This document shows, in pieces, positions 1 through 8,696 of a stretch of DNA of 37,759 nucleotides. Source of the DNA: a virus. How positions within the stretch are numbered: position 1 is the stretch's first letter; each line of letters begins with the position of its first letter. The position numbers and the translations under genes are program-made. Below the pieces are notes generated by a model. The model searched no databases and had not been told where the DNA came from. It worked only from the letters and a program-made list of their open reading frames with translations. The stretch is taken from IMG/VR virus record IMGVR_UViG_3300028883_000087, positions 1 through 37,759 of that record; one strand, written 5' to 3'.

Positions 1-138
1 TCAGAAAAAGCATGAGAGGGCAGGATTAACAGTAGGATTAAAAGTAGTCTTATCATGGGGTCTCCTCAACAAAATCGCTGTCGGAAGAATAAAACATCCA
101 GGTGAGAGAACCATTGATATTCACGCAATATCCGACAA
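1..138. repeat. Terminal direct repeat, left copy
   Basis: These bases match 37622-37759 except at position 12 (A here, C at 37633). Bases 13-138 match perfectly. The copy holds the 3' end of the lipoprotein gene (stop at 53-55) and, on the minus strand, the first 18 codons of the gene that is complete at 36997-37677. A headful-packaging P22-like phage would assemble as a circle, so this is most simply the overlap of a linearised circular assembly and not a physical terminal repeat. Confidence 0.95.
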
Positions 139-1591
139 TTCTTTGACCGAGTGTATCGGCTGTGTTTTGGATATGCTCATCAGCAGCCATAGCCGTTCCA
201 TTGAGATAGAAGTTTTCTCCACTGTCAGGCTCAATGTCGATCTGGAACTCATCACCGATAGCAAATATGACGTTTGCCGCTGCGTGTGCTGCGGGCAGAG
301 TGAATACATGGTCAGCGCCACTGGCTTTGTAGTTCGAGATAACCTTGTTTGTGGTTTCAGCGGCGGTCAGGACAGATGGAGTTGTTGAGTCGGTAAGATC
401 GGCAACGGCTAAAGACTGGAATTTCGCACCCGCTGATAAATGTTCTAGGTCGATTGAACTAGCAGCATAGTTGTCTGAGTCAATAATGTCAGCCCCGTTG
501 AAATCTGTGAAAGCTGTCGTTCCGTCGAGGATATTTGAAAACTGAGTTTGTATGTCTGAAGTCACACCGTCGACATAACCGAACTCTGTTGCGTCCACCC
601 CTTCAATGTTAAAGGTTGATATATCGAGGTTTCCACCAAGGACAGGAGTGGTATCGTCTGATAGTTCCGTAGTTCCTCCAAGGCTTAGATCATCAATAAT
701 GTCAAACAATTCCTGTACTGTATCGTGATCGGTGTCGTTGGCAAAGTTTGTTCCAAAGTTGGTCGTGGTGACACCAATCGCAAAAGGTAGGGTCTCTCCT
801 GCGGCGTAGGTATCAATATTACCGCTTCCGTCAAATCCAAGTACCGAGGAATTTACTGGAGTCAGGTCTGCAAGCTGTTCAACGGTTGCATCCGTACCTA
901 TGACTTGATCTGTTAAGGTTACTGCACTGACATCAGTGTCAAGGGTTACAGCATCATGCCCACCAGCAAGGCCACCTATAGCCGTATCAATCGCGGCCAG
1001 CAGTTCATTTATACTATTGTCTGTGACAACACCGTAGTTTGTATAATTATCTCCTGTTGTAAGTCCGATAGCTGTTGAATCAGCGATAGCTCCATCATCG
1101 AGGATGGTTGCGTCAGCTATGGCAGAATTGAGTTCGGCCAAAGTATCAACATCACCAAGATCATCCCCACCAGCAGAGGCTAGTGCTGTATCAATCGCGG
1201 CCATTAACTCATTTATACTATCGTCGGTCACAACCCCGAAGTTTGTGTAATTATCACCAGTTGTCAGGCCGATAGCGGTCGAGTCTGCGATTGCACCATC
1301 GTCTAACAGGGTAGCGTCACCGATAATCGCGTTGACTTTAGCGAGTGTGTCAATGTCACCCGATTCAACATTTGTTGCACTGTAGGCTTGAACATCTGAC
1401 CCGATAGCAAGTCCAAGGTTTGTTCTCGCCCCTGCTGCCGTGGTTGAGTTTGAACAACCCTTACTAATATCACATGCGCCGTTTGCATCTGCGTCTAACT
1501 CGACCGCCGCTGTAGAAGCTAAATTGTCCAACTGTCCGTATTGAGCGCACCCAGAGAGAACAAGAACCACGATAAATAGAATAAGTCTCAT
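53..1591 (-). CDS. Exported repeat lipoprotein, fibre-like
   Basis: A 512-residue protein starting with a lipoprotein signal: MRL, a hydrophobic run, then lipobox LSGC with Cys15 as the predicted lipidated residue. Residues 78-145 and 146-213 are two tandem 68-residue repeats (DNA 1157-1360 and 953-1156) sharing DDGAIADSTAIGLTTGDNYT. The rest is Asp/Thr/Ser-rich, low in Lys and Cys, like phage fibre proteins with LDG/ELN-type repeats, and ends in a compact domain with GSLTWMFYSSD. No hydrolase domain is recognised. The stop codon overlaps (ATGA) the start of the next gene, which is read across the contig join at 37677. A lipoprotein signal on a fibre-like protein is unusual; it may be a surface protein made in the infected or lysogenic cell instead of a virion part. 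Function is inferred only from composition and position. Confidence 0.8.
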   Translation of the reverse strand: MRLILFIVVLVLSGCAQYGQLDNLASTAAVELDADANGACDISKGCSNSTTAAGARTNLGLAIGSDVQAYSATNVESGDIDTLAKVNAIIGDATLLDDGAIADSTAIGLTTGDNYTNFGVVTDDSINELMAAIDTALASAGGDDLGDVDTLAELNSAIADATILDDGAIADSTAIGLTTGDNYTNYGVVTDNSINELLAAIDTAIGGLAGGHDAVTLDTDVSAVTLTDQVIGTDATVEQLADLTPVNSSVLGFDGSGNIDTYAAGETLPFAIGVTTTNFGTNFANDTDHDTVQELFDIIDDLSLGGTTELSDDTTPVLGGNLDISTFNIEGVDATEFGYVDGVTSDIQTQFSNILDGTTAFTDFNGADIIDSDNYAASSIDLEHLSAGAKFQSLAVADLTDSTTPSVLTAAETTNKVISNYKASGADHVFTLPAAHAAANVIFAIGDEFQIDIEPDSGENFYLNGTAMAADEHIQNTADTLGQRIVGYCVNINGSLTWMFYSSDSDFVEETP

Positions 1592-1592
1592 T

Positions 1593-2051
1593 TTAAAACC
1601 TCACTTTTAAAATCTTGTCGTTTTTTGACGCTTTCCATATGCGCCTCGTTTGAAAGTCATATAAATAAAGTCCGTCTGCGTAAAAAATGTTAACCGTGTG
1701 GTTCCTCTTCCTGCCATCAAATTGCGTCCCTGCGGCCACTCCGATAGCGTAGTTGTAAAGGTTTTCTCTTTCACCGACAAAGACCCGCTCACCTCGCTCA
1801 TCGAATGGATTTTCACTGTTTCGCTCGAAGCTGAATAGTTCGTTAATGTGCTGCATTTTAAACTGGAGGACAAACAGGTCAGCGAGTTCTTCGCATTCAA
1901 AGAGTCGATCAATCACATAGGGGTACTGACAGCCAGCCTGAGTTTGTTCAAACCAGTCTATGTCAACGGGAAGATAACTATTTTCAGTCGGCCAAAAGTC
2001 GCAATTCCAGAGACTTTTCACCTCATCGTGGAGCTTCTTATAGGAGATCAT
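1593..2051 (-). CDS. Possible papain-like protein (agglutinin C-terminal type)
   Basis: A 152-residue soluble protein. It has an aromatic N-terminal part (DIDWFEQ), then ECEELADLFVLQF around Cys51, then NHTVNIFYADGLYLYDFQT near residue 120. This order, with a Cys at a helix start followed by a His before a beta hairpin ending in D-x-Q-T, resembles the papain-like domain of Marasmius agglutinin-type lectins also seen in phage tail regions. The resemblance is from memory of the pattern, not an alignment. The start overlaps the 47-residue ORF upstream (ATGA), so the two are translationally coupled, and the lipoprotein gene follows after 1 base. It could help wall or receptor processing; treat it as unknown if the Cys/His pair is not conserved. 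Confidence 0.75.
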   Translation of the reverse strand: MISYKKLHDEVKSLWNCDFWPTENSYLPVDIDWFEQTQAGCQYPYVIDRLFECEELADLFVLQFKMQHINELFSFERNSENPFDERGERVFVGERENLYNYAIGVAAGTQFDGRKRNHTVNIFYADGLYLYDFQTRRIWKASKNDKILKVRF

Positions 2052-2191
2052 TCGTAACCCATCGTTACATCTGAATCACCATCAAAGGTTACATTTGCGT
2101 CACCGCCGAAAGTAACTGATGCTGGCGTCCCGGTTTGCTTCTTCACTTTTATGCTTCTTTTTTTAAGGGATAGTTTTAATCTTGGCCCCAT
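2048..2191 (-). CDS. Small basic protein, 47 residues
   Basis: Starts MGPRLKLSLKKRSIKVKK and continues with a short Thr/Gly/Asp-rich beta-like stretch (SVTFGGDANVTFDGDSDV). A strong Shine-Dalgarno GGAGGAC lies just upstream, right after the U-tract of the terminator at 2203-2230, and the stop overlaps the next start as ATGA. The position and the coupling support a real gene. No family recognised. Confidence 0.7.
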   Translation of the reverse strand: MGPRLKLSLKKRSIKVKKQTGTPASVTFGGDANVTFDGDSDVTMGYE

Positions 2192-2202
2192 TTTTGTCCT
2201 CC

Positions 2203-2230
2203 AAATAAAAAAGCCACTTGAAAAAGTGGC
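2203..2230 (-). terminator. Intrinsic terminator after the ejection-protein genes
   Basis: On the minus strand a perfect 7-bp stem (GCCACTT/AAGTGGC, 2213-2219 with 2224-2230) with a 4-base loop runs into six T (2207-2212). It follows the ejection-protein gene ending at 2377 and precedes the Shine-Dalgarno of the 47-residue ORF by only a few bases. I found no promoter between them, so downstream expression needs readthrough or antitermination. Confidence 0.8.
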
Positions 2231-2252
2231 CGTTTGTGGTAGGGTTTTGTTT

Positions 2253-2453
2253 ATGTTGATCGCTAGACAGTGCGTTTTTTTTGCTTCATTTCTAATCGCC
2301 AGTTATGGAGCATTTCAGATTGACCCTAGCCGATATATTTTCAATATCGTGTGTGGCTTTATTATGGCTGTCTTCTTTACTCTATTCCTGTTTGCTCCTG
2401 TAGATTTTTACCTTTGGGCGAAACAGTATTTTGACCGCGATAATTTTCTTTAG
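2253..2453 (+). CDS. Candidate two-TM membrane protein, opposite strand
   Basis: A 66-residue ORF starting MLIARQCVFFASF with a GGTAGGG Shine-Dalgarno about 8 bases upstream. It has two hydrophobic segments (about residues 6-24 and 29-51) and a charged tail ending YFDRDNFL. It sits on the plus strand between the terminator and the 3' end of the gene at 2377-4140, overlapping that poorly conserved 3' end by 77 bases. The topology resembles small holins or superinfection-exclusion proteins, but holin candidates exist elsewhere (35268-35960). It could be a lysogen-expressed accessory gene. I saw no clear promoter, so the gene is uncertain. Confidence 0.4.
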   Translation: MLIARQCVFFASFLIASYGAFQIDPSRYIFNIVCGFIMAVFFTLFLFAPVDFYLWAKQYFDRDNFL

Positions 2454-4140
2454 CCCTTTGTGTTGCCGCTCCAATATTCCGAGCATTAGTGACTTTAGAT
2501 GATTGAAGCTTAAGGGCAGAAACAAGAGCATGCGCTTTCTTTGCTGGAACACCAGCAAACCTTAAAAACTCTCCTGCCACCCTTGGAGACATAAGCGGTA
2601 GCATTGCTAAATACCCCAGGTTCCCAGAGATAGCCCCTGCGCCGACTGACATTTGTTGTAAAACCCCCATCAAGCCCCTCGGTGTCCACTCGCTCATTGC
2701 ATGTCCAGCAATCTCGCCAGCAAGGTCTAGTCCTGTTTCTTTTTCAAGTTGGCTAAGAAGGCTTTTTCTGAACTCAAAGTTTTGCCTGTTGGTTGACAGA
2801 AGCTTCTTTATCCCCGTGTCCATCATGGCCTTATCACCAAGAGACAGGGCTTTTTCAATCTCGTTCGCAACTCTTGTTGAGGCTGCATAATCATCCATAG
2901 CTTTTGCATACTCAGGGACATGCTTTACAAGCTCATTTTTCACTGACTTTCGCATGGCGCTAACAATAGCCTTAGTACCTTTGCTGTCAGAATAAAAATC
3001 ATCTAGGCGCATCTTTAAAATATGAAGTCCAGAGGGTGAAGTGTCTCCAGCCTGAGAACCCCACGAAGAAACATCTTGAATAATCTCTGAAACATCTGCT
3101 CTTGCTGATTTAGAAAGACCAGAACGGCTAAAATCAAGGTCGCCATCTACAACCTTAATGTTGTATTTTTTCATCATATCTTGAAGTTTTGATTTTATTG
3201 GCCTTATGTCAATATTTATTTTCCTGTTTTGGCCTATCTTCCCAAGTGCTGACTGGATTTTACGTCCTTTTTCTATGTTAATTTGTGCTAGGCCTTCTTT
3301 TGCCCTTCCTAGTGTCTCAGCAAAGTCGATTTCACCGCGCATGGCTTTTGTAAAGCGTGTTCCGCGATTTATAAACGCCTCTTTTACGGCCTCTTTTCCA
3401 GCGCCGTATATAAGACCAAACCCCTGAGCAGAAGCATTTCCAAATCCCTTTGTGAGTTTCGTTGCCGCCTTCGCAGCCACGTTTATTGGGTCAAGCTTTG
3501 TTGATGTGTTAATAATATCAGAACCAAGGTCTGCAACCTTCTTAACCTTTGATGCTTTCCCTACTACAGACAATGGGCCACCAACAGCAAGACCAGCGGC
3601 GGGGATAAACGAAGCAGCCTTCATTGGGTGCTCTGCTAGGTATTGATTAAGTTTTTCTTTGCTTCCTACTGCGTCCGAGATTCCACCAACAGCGGCGTCA
3701 AAGAAACCTTCTTGACTTTGTTCTCCTGGAATAATTTTTTGGACACCACCAAGGGCTAAACTACCGATAGCATTTAGTGTGTTCTCTTGTGGGTTGGGGT
3801 TGAGAGTGTTGATAATTCCTTGGCCTGTTTCGTTAAGTAATTCAACAAAATCACCAGGGGCATTTTTAACCATCTCAACAGCAAGACCCCCTGTGTCTCT
3901 TATTGTTTGTCCAACCCCTTTTGCAGCACCATAGACGCCATAAAGATTCGGGTTGCCTTTTCCCCATTCAGGAACATCTTTAGGTTTATTGTTGATGCCT
4001 TTTAATTTATTTACAACTCTCATCTGCTCTGCATTTGGTAGGTCTGCGAAATTTGAGTCTATCTTCTGTAAAACTTTACGCTTCTCTGCCGGAGAGAGGT
4101 TTATAAAGTTTTTGTCGCTTATAACGTCTTGAACGTTCAT
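2377..4140 (-). CDS. Putative DNA-ejection (internal virion) protein, gp16-like
   Basis: 587 residues, the largest of three consecutive genes after the gp10-like gene, the place of P22 ejection proteins 7, 20 and 16. The N-terminus is helical and charged (KRKVLQKIDSNFADLPNAEQ). Residues about 160-200 are Gly/Ala-rich with a weak hydrophobic stretch (AASFIPAAGLAVGGPLSVVG), and a second such stretch lies near 490-520 (SVGAGAISGNLGYLAMLPLM), consistent with membrane insertion on ejection. The start overlaps the upstream gene (ATGA). It is probably released from the head into the cell envelope. The role is inferred from position, size and amphipathic composition, not from a specific motif. Confidence 0.7.
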   Translation of the reverse strand: MNVQDVISDKNFINLSPAEKRKVLQKIDSNFADLPNAEQMRVVNKLKGINNKPKDVPEWGKGNPNLYGVYGAAKGVGQTIRDTGGLAVEMVKNAPGDFVELLNETGQGIINTLNPNPQENTLNAIGSLALGGVQKIIPGEQSQEGFFDAAVGGISDAVGSKEKLNQYLAEHPMKAASFIPAAGLAVGGPLSVVGKASKVKKVADLGSDIINTSTKLDPINVAAKAATKLTKGFGNASAQGFGLIYGAGKEAVKEAFINRGTRFTKAMRGEIDFAETLGRAKEGLAQINIEKGRKIQSALGKIGQNRKINIDIRPIKSKLQDMMKKYNIKVVDGDLDFSRSGLSKSARADVSEIIQDVSSWGSQAGDTSPSGLHILKMRLDDFYSDSKGTKAIVSAMRKSVKNELVKHVPEYAKAMDDYAASTRVANEIEKALSLGDKAMMDTGIKKLLSTNRQNFEFRKSLLSQLEKETGLDLAGEIAGHAMSEWTPRGLMGVLQQMSVGAGAISGNLGYLAMLPLMSPRVAGEFLRFAGVPAKKAHALVSALKLQSSKVTNARNIGAATQRAKENYRGQNTVSPKGKNLQEQTGIE

Positions 4141-5252
4141 GGCATACCTATTGATTTTAGATATTCGTCTGCTGTTTTGATGTTACTATTTTTAGGCACT
4201 GGGCCTATTGCGTCTTTAAAGTCATCAAGCTTCGGCAATTCACCACCCCACCCCTGCAATGTTCCGTTTTTGTTGTAATAATCAGCAGCGCTATCTTTTG
4301 CTGCCGCTGCTTTTTTTATCTGGTTTATCAGCCTTCTCACGCGTTTTGCGTTTTCTTTTTCATCTAACTTATCATTATATGCACGCTCTATCAGGCGAAC
4401 ACCTTCTTTTTCTGTAAACTGCGCTCCAAGAATAACCCTGAGGTTTCTTTGAACAACTTCCTCAACTTTCTCTCGCGTCGATACAGCAAGGCTATTAGCC
4501 ATTGGCTGCATTTGTTTTGGAAGGTAGTTTACCGCCCCTCCCGTTACATTTTTACCACTCTTTAGTGTCGATAATGCCTCTTCTAGCTGTGATATCCCTT
4601 TTATGGCGTCATATCTACCCCCCTGAGTCCACTTTAAGAACTCTGGGGCATACTTCTTATCCGTCTCCTGCTGTCCTACTGTTAATTCACCCTGCGGATA
4701 AACTGAATTTATTATCTGTGATCTACCTGCAGCACTGTTTTCAAGCTTCGCCTGTGTTGCTGCATAAAGGGCTTGTTTTGCTCTTGGATCTTGTGTTGCC
4801 GCGAACTGTGCCTTCATTTCTGGAGTCCAAAACTCGAACGGGTCAACCCTTGGATTGACAACACTCAGCGCCCCTGAAATATTCTTAGCCCTCTCCGGTT
4901 GAATGTATGCGAGTTCTTCTAACGACCGCTCTCTTGTCGGTTGCCCGTACCCCTGTCCTATATTTCGATATGGGCCACTCTGTGACATGCGCGGATCACT
5001 CATATTAATCAATGAGTCACCTTGTGACTGTCGTTGTTTCAGAGCGTTTGCCTCGTCTAGCTTGCGTTGATACTCTGCCATTTTTGCTTGATACAGGGCG
5101 TTTGCTTGAGCGTCCATCTGGGCCTGACGCTGCCTTTCGTATTGTTGCTGCTCAAGGCGCATTTTCAGATTAGCTATCGCGTTGTTCTGTTGCTGGCCTC
5201 TGGCGAGTGCATTATGTAACGGTGCGAAGGTATCAATCATGGCGTCATCCAT
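4137..5252 (-). CDS. Putative DNA-ejection protein, helical
   Basis: 371 residues. The N-terminal 70 residues are Gln/Arg/Ala-rich and predicted coiled coil (LEQQQYERQRQAQMDAQANA), followed by a largely helical body with KYAPEFLKWTQGG and RVILGAQFTEKEGVRLIERA. The second motif recurs in phage proteins annotated as DNA transfer or ejection proteins. It is the middle of three overlapping genes (16 bases with the upstream gene, 4 with the downstream one) in the P22 ejection-protein position. No signal peptide or membrane segment. Confidence 0.65.
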   Translation of the reverse strand: MDDAMIDTFAPLHNALARGQQQNNAIANLKMRLEQQQYERQRQAQMDAQANALYQAKMAEYQRKLDEANALKQRQSQGDSLINMSDPRMSQSGPYRNIGQGYGQPTRERSLEELAYIQPERAKNISGALSVVNPRVDPFEFWTPEMKAQFAATQDPRAKQALYAATQAKLENSAAGRSQIINSVYPQGELTVGQQETDKKYAPEFLKWTQGGRYDAIKGISQLEEALSTLKSGKNVTGGAVNYLPKQMQPMANSLAVSTREKVEEVVQRNLRVILGAQFTEKEGVRLIERAYNDKLDEKENAKRVRRLINQIKKAAAAKDSAADYYNKNGTLQGWGGELPKLDDFKDAIGPVPKNSNIKTADEYLKSIGMP

Positions 5253-6505
5253 CCGTATCCTGGGCTGTATTGGCCTGAATATCCACCAGAACCAAGGTTG
5301 TTCAATGCGTTGTTATATTGATAGTTGTTATACATGGTCATTGGAAGAGCGCCTAAGTTGGCCCAAGTGTTCGCATCCTGCTGTCCTTGATTCTGATAAA
5401 TACCACCAAGAGCGTTAGCATTGGCCTGAGAAATACCAGTCAATGCGTTAGCATAGTTTTGATTTGTTGCGGCCTGTTGTCCTGCGGATGCTTGACCTAT
5501 ACCAACCAAGTCAGTCAGTCTTCCATACTGCTGATTTCCGAGTTGATTTACGGTATTCAGGTAATTCTGACCTTGATTGTAGGCTCTAGCGTAGTTCTGC
5601 TGGTCAACGTCATAGTTCATCAGTGACCTTGAGTTTTGCCTGTTGTAAGCGTCCGTGTCGAAGCCGTATTGAGCCATTGAGTTTTGATAGCCCCGATTGT
5701 AGTTGTCTGAATCAAATCCATATTGGTAAAGTTTGTTTTGTAAATCACGGTTGTATTGTTCTGTATCAGCACCATATTGAGACATGGCTGAGTTGTATTT
5801 CCTGTTGTAATCTCCTACGGCCCTGTTATAGAGGTTGTCTATCTCGTTGGCCGCTGTATTGAGAGATACATCAGACAGCGCGTTGACCCCATACCTTGAG
5901 TTTTGCAATCCGCTTCCAGCAAGAGACCTCTTTGCCGCTTCTTGTGCCGCCTGAAGTTTATGTTGATAGATCGGGTCGCGCTCAAGGGCATCAAAATCAA
6001 CATTAATTCCCGTATCGGGAAGGTTGAGATCAACAAGGGTCTGAGGTAGTGAGGTGTTGATGTTTGCCCCTGGAAGTGAGGTGTTGATGTTTGTACTTGG
6101 AAGGTTCTGGGGTGAAAACTGGTTGTTCATACCATAGAGAGAGTTGGCTATTCCCCTTGATTCTGTAATCCCCTGTGGATTTAATGCGCTGTTCTGAAGA
6201 TATGGAATAGCAGCAAGGCCCATGTCTCTGTACGGAGCAAAATCACCGCGTGTCAGGTCGTACATCTCTTTTTGCATGTCTGTCTGGTATGCCGTTGCAT
6301 CTCTCTGAGCATTAGCAGCAGATTTGCTTGCACTTGACGCTTTACTTGCGCCGATAAGACTCCCTGCTAGTCCCAAACCACCACCAATTACTGCGGTAAC
6401 AGGATCACCAGCATAAACAGACCCACCATGTTCAGCATAAACGATGCCTGTCGGTGCAACGGCAAGGATTACGTTCCCGTTTTGTTTAATATTGTACTCT
6501 TTCAT
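5237..6505 (-). CDS. Putative DNA-ejection protein with Gly-rich membrane segment and Asn/Tyr repeats
   Basis: 422 residues. A short N-terminal lead is followed by a Gly/Ala-rich hydrophobic segment (about 38-55, VIGGGLGLAGSLIGASKA), then a helical domain with FAPYRDMGLAAIPYLQ, common in phage tail or injection proteins. The C-terminal half is very rich in Asn, Gln, Tyr and Gly and carries degenerate repeats of about 16 residues, such as QYGFDSDNYNRGYQNSMA. First of the three ejection-type genes, overlapping the GNAT gene by 4 bases. The role is inferred from position and layout. Confidence 0.7.
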   Translation of the reverse strand: MKEYNIKQNGNVILAVAPTGIVYAEHGGSVYAGDPVTAVIGGGLGLAGSLIGASKASSASKSAANAQRDATAYQTDMQKEMYDLTRGDFAPYRDMGLAAIPYLQNSALNPQGITESRGIANSLYGMNNQFSPQNLPSTNINTSLPGANINTSLPQTLVDLNLPDTGINVDFDALERDPIYQHKLQAAQEAAKRSLAGSGLQNSRYGVNALSDVSLNTAANEIDNLYNRAVGDYNRKYNSAMSQYGADTEQYNRDLQNKLYQYGFDSDNYNRGYQNSMAQYGFDTDAYNRQNSRSLMNYDVDQQNYARAYNQGQNYLNTVNQLGNQQYGRLTDLVGIGQASAGQQAATNQNYANALTGISQANANALGGIYQNQGQQDANTWANLGALPMTMYNNYQYNNALNNLGSGGYSGQYSPGYGWMTP

Positions 6506-6900
6506 AATTGCTTCTCCATGATGGTTTTTGTTTGTGCGTATCCTCTTCGCTTGTAAAGGCGTATTCTCTCATTCCCAACAATAGATATAGACTTTTCACA
6601 CTTGTTAAACTTTGCAAGGGATTCAGCATGTTTGAGTAATTTGTATGCAGACCTTCCACCTCTTAAATGTTTGGGTACATAAAAAAACTCACCGATAGCT
6701 GCATGGCTGGCTTTTATCCAGCCAATTAACCCAACAAGCGCACCGTCTTTAAACGCGAGTGATATATTGGTAAGACCCCTGTTTATGTTGGCAAGAACCG
6801 TTAATTCGTCAGCGTTGTTTTCATGACAAAAATCAATAACGTGCTGCTCAATCAGTTGATAATCTTCGCTGGTATATTCTCTGATTTGTATCAACTCCAA
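6502..6900 (-). CDS. GNAT-family N-acetyltransferase
   Basis: 132 residues with the GNAT layout: an N-terminal strand IQIREYTSEDYQLIEQHV, a central beta hairpin (LAFKDGALVGLIGWIK), then strand 4 IGEFFYVPKHLRGGRSAYKLLKHAE. The RGGRS-type loop at about residues 80-84 is the acetyl-CoA pyrophosphate-binding motif (Q/RxxGxG/A variant). It ends with YKRRGY, typical of GNAT C-termini. It lies between tail-accessory and ejection genes with 4- and 10-base overlaps. Similar stand-alone acetyltransferases occur in this part of many podovirus genomes; the substrate is unknown. Confidence 0.8.
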   Translation of the reverse strand: MELIQIREYTSEDYQLIEQHVIDFCHENNADELTVLANINRGLTNISLAFKDGALVGLIGWIKASHAAIGEFFYVPKHLRGGRSAYKLLKHAESLAKFNKCEKSISIVGNERIRLYKRRGYAQTKTIMEKQL

Positions 6901-7082
6901 CTACTCCCATCCCATGTGACCAAGGATCCTGCCGTGGTATCCCATGCAATCGCCCTGTCTGTGCTTTTTAATGTAGGAAGGTCTGTTGTTGCATATTTAG
7001 GTAAAAAAACAGGCCCGTTGAACCTATCGGCAACGAGCCTTGGAAAAATCTTTTCTTCCGCTTCATTCTTTGGGGGTTTCAT
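6891..7082 (-). CDS. Small tail-region protein, 63 residues
   Basis: A 63-residue ORF overlapping both neighbours (ATGA with the gp10-like gene, 10 bases with the GNAT gene). The C-terminal half, FLPKYATTDLPTLKSTDRAI followed by DTTAGSLVTWDGSSW, matches a short beta motif found at the ends of many tail-fibre proteins. It may be a detached fibre or neck component. Real gene likely, function unknown. Confidence 0.65.
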   Translation of the reverse strand: MKPPKNEAEEKIFPRLVADRFNGPVFLPKYATTDLPTLKSTDRAIAWDTTAGSLVTWDGSSWS

Positions 7083-8686
7083 ATCTGTTCAACCTTTGTC
7101 AGCGTGTATGGATGGAGGTTCGTCAGGTCGAACTCGTATTGTCTGTGATTCGCGTATGACCCAAGGCGGTACGTCTTTTTGACATAGTTGGTTTTTTCGT
7201 TGTCCGATAGTGTCACTGTTCTTGCTGTCGACCAGTCGTTACCATCATCACGCCACCTGACAGTCATGGTTGCGCTTCCTGCGCTCTGTGCTTCTGTCTC
7301 CTTGAGGAAATAAAGAACAAGATGTCCAACCCTAGCCCTGCCCTGCGTGACGACTCTCGGTGTTCTGATGATTGCGTTGATGTCGTTTCCGTCATCTGTC
7401 TTGTATCTGTAGTCTATTGACTTTATCGTTCCATCTGTTCGATCACCGATGAGGACTGTATCCCACCTCGGAACAGAAGCAACACAATTTCCATCCCATT
7501 TATAGTCGTTTGTGTCCGTTGAGAACCATTCAGACCATGTGTTGTTTGACAGGTTCACAGAAATAGTTTTTTCATCTGATGGAAACTGTAAGATTAAAAA
7601 CGGAACGCCATTCAGGGCAATAAAGTCTCCGATTGCGTCAGACACCCTGGCAAGAGAACTAATAAACGTATCGAGTGTCGGGTTAAGTGGTGAAGGTATT
7701 CTCCCCTGAAGGCTGACAAGGCGCTTATCGTTGTCGATCCAGACGAAAAATCCAACATCTTTACAGTAGGTGAATGAATATGGAGCTAACACACCGTGAG
7801 TTATTGAGCCGTATGAACTACTGACCCAAGGTGTTGATCCGTCATTCTGGAAGATTTCTACTGACCTTGACCCTCCAACATAAACATCTGAGTTTTCAAC
7901 CTTGAGGCATGTTGCATCATCCGGTAGTCCCTCGGCAGACACGTAATCCGAATCCCAATTCCACGGCTCATCAACGACTGAAAACGCCATAAACCCGTAT
8001 GACTCGTCTATTGCTAAAAGATAAGAGTCTGCCACGTCGATGAACTTAACCGTTGTCGGGCAGTCTGCGTCCTCAACAACATCAGCTTTTCCAGACCCAT
8101 ATCTCACCCCACCAGCCCATGCGCTATGAGAACTTCCCGCACCGTCATCCTGCCAATAGGTCGCCCATCCAGATGTAACCCCTGGTTCTATGTCGATATT
8201 ATTATAGATACAGGTATAATCGTTTCCACCGTGGGTGACTTGGCTTGTTGATGGGTGGAGTTCCATAATGTTCCCGCCATTCGCCATGAACAGGTAGTCA
8301 CCGAAGTTCGCCCATGTGACCCTTGTTCCTGAAACCATAGACGTTGCGCCTGAAACATCTGTAATCGCAGCAGAAGATTCAAGAAACAGCCTTGAAGAGT
8401 CTTCAAGGAGTAAGTAATCACCAGACTCAAGTAATAAGACAGACCCAGAAAGATAGGCAGAGTCGGTCATTTTGAACACATCACCGGCACTGATAGCGAT
8501 AACGATTGACTGCTCTTTCCAATCATATATCCCGTCGACAGCAGACGATGAGGAACTATCAATCAGTTCAGATGATCCAATTCTCAACTTTGCCCCGAAC
8601 TGCGTTATGACAACATTTTCAAGGGACTGCCCGTATGGGTCGACTGATTCCTGTTCTGGTAGATTTAAACCAAATGGGATTTCCAT
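7079..8686 (-). CDS. Packaged-DNA stabilisation / tail hub protein, P22 gp10-like
   Basis: 535 residues with an almost all-beta composition. It begins MEIPFGLNLPEQESVDPYGQ, a lead like that of P22 gp10-type proteins, and has repeated hydrophobic strands with many Trp/Asp/Gly turns (WANFGDYLFMANGG, SYLLAIDESYGFMAF, GVPFLILQF), as expected for a beta propeller. It lies downstream of the gp4-like gene in a P22-type order. In P22, gp10 binds the gp4 ring below the portal and helps keep DNA in the head. The assignment rests on order, length (P22 gp10 is 472 residues) and general pattern. Confidence 0.65.
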   Translation of the reverse strand: MEIPFGLNLPEQESVDPYGQSLENVVITQFGAKLRIGSSELIDSSSSSAVDGIYDWKEQSIVIAISAGDVFKMTDSAYLSGSVLLLESGDYLLLEDSSRLFLESSAAITDVSGATSMVSGTRVTWANFGDYLFMANGGNIMELHPSTSQVTHGGNDYTCIYNNIDIEPGVTSGWATYWQDDGAGSSHSAWAGGVRYGSGKADVVEDADCPTTVKFIDVADSYLLAIDESYGFMAFSVVDEPWNWDSDYVSAEGLPDDATCLKVENSDVYVGGSRSVEIFQNDGSTPWVSSSYGSITHGVLAPYSFTYCKDVGFFVWIDNDKRLVSLQGRIPSPLNPTLDTFISSLARVSDAIGDFIALNGVPFLILQFPSDEKTISVNLSNNTWSEWFSTDTNDYKWDGNCVASVPRWDTVLIGDRTDGTIKSIDYRYKTDDGNDINAIIRTPRVVTQGRARVGHLVLYFLKETEAQSAGSATMTVRWRDDGNDWSTARTVTLSDNEKTNYVKKTYRLGSYANHRQYEFDLTNLHPYTLTKVEQI

Positions 8687-8696
8687 TTACAATATC

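Noticed and set aside
1-138. True physical direct terminal repeat
   Set aside because: Too short and gene-internal; the headful-type terminase and continuous gene overlap point to a circular assembly overlap.
143-388. 81-codon open frame on the plus strand
   Set aside because: Lies opposite the lipoprotein coding sequence, has no Shine-Dalgarno, and its composition is that of a reverse frame.
4502-4858. 118-codon open frame on the plus strand
   Set aside because: Shadow of the ejection-protein gene; the minus-strand frame has overlaps and composition of a real gene.
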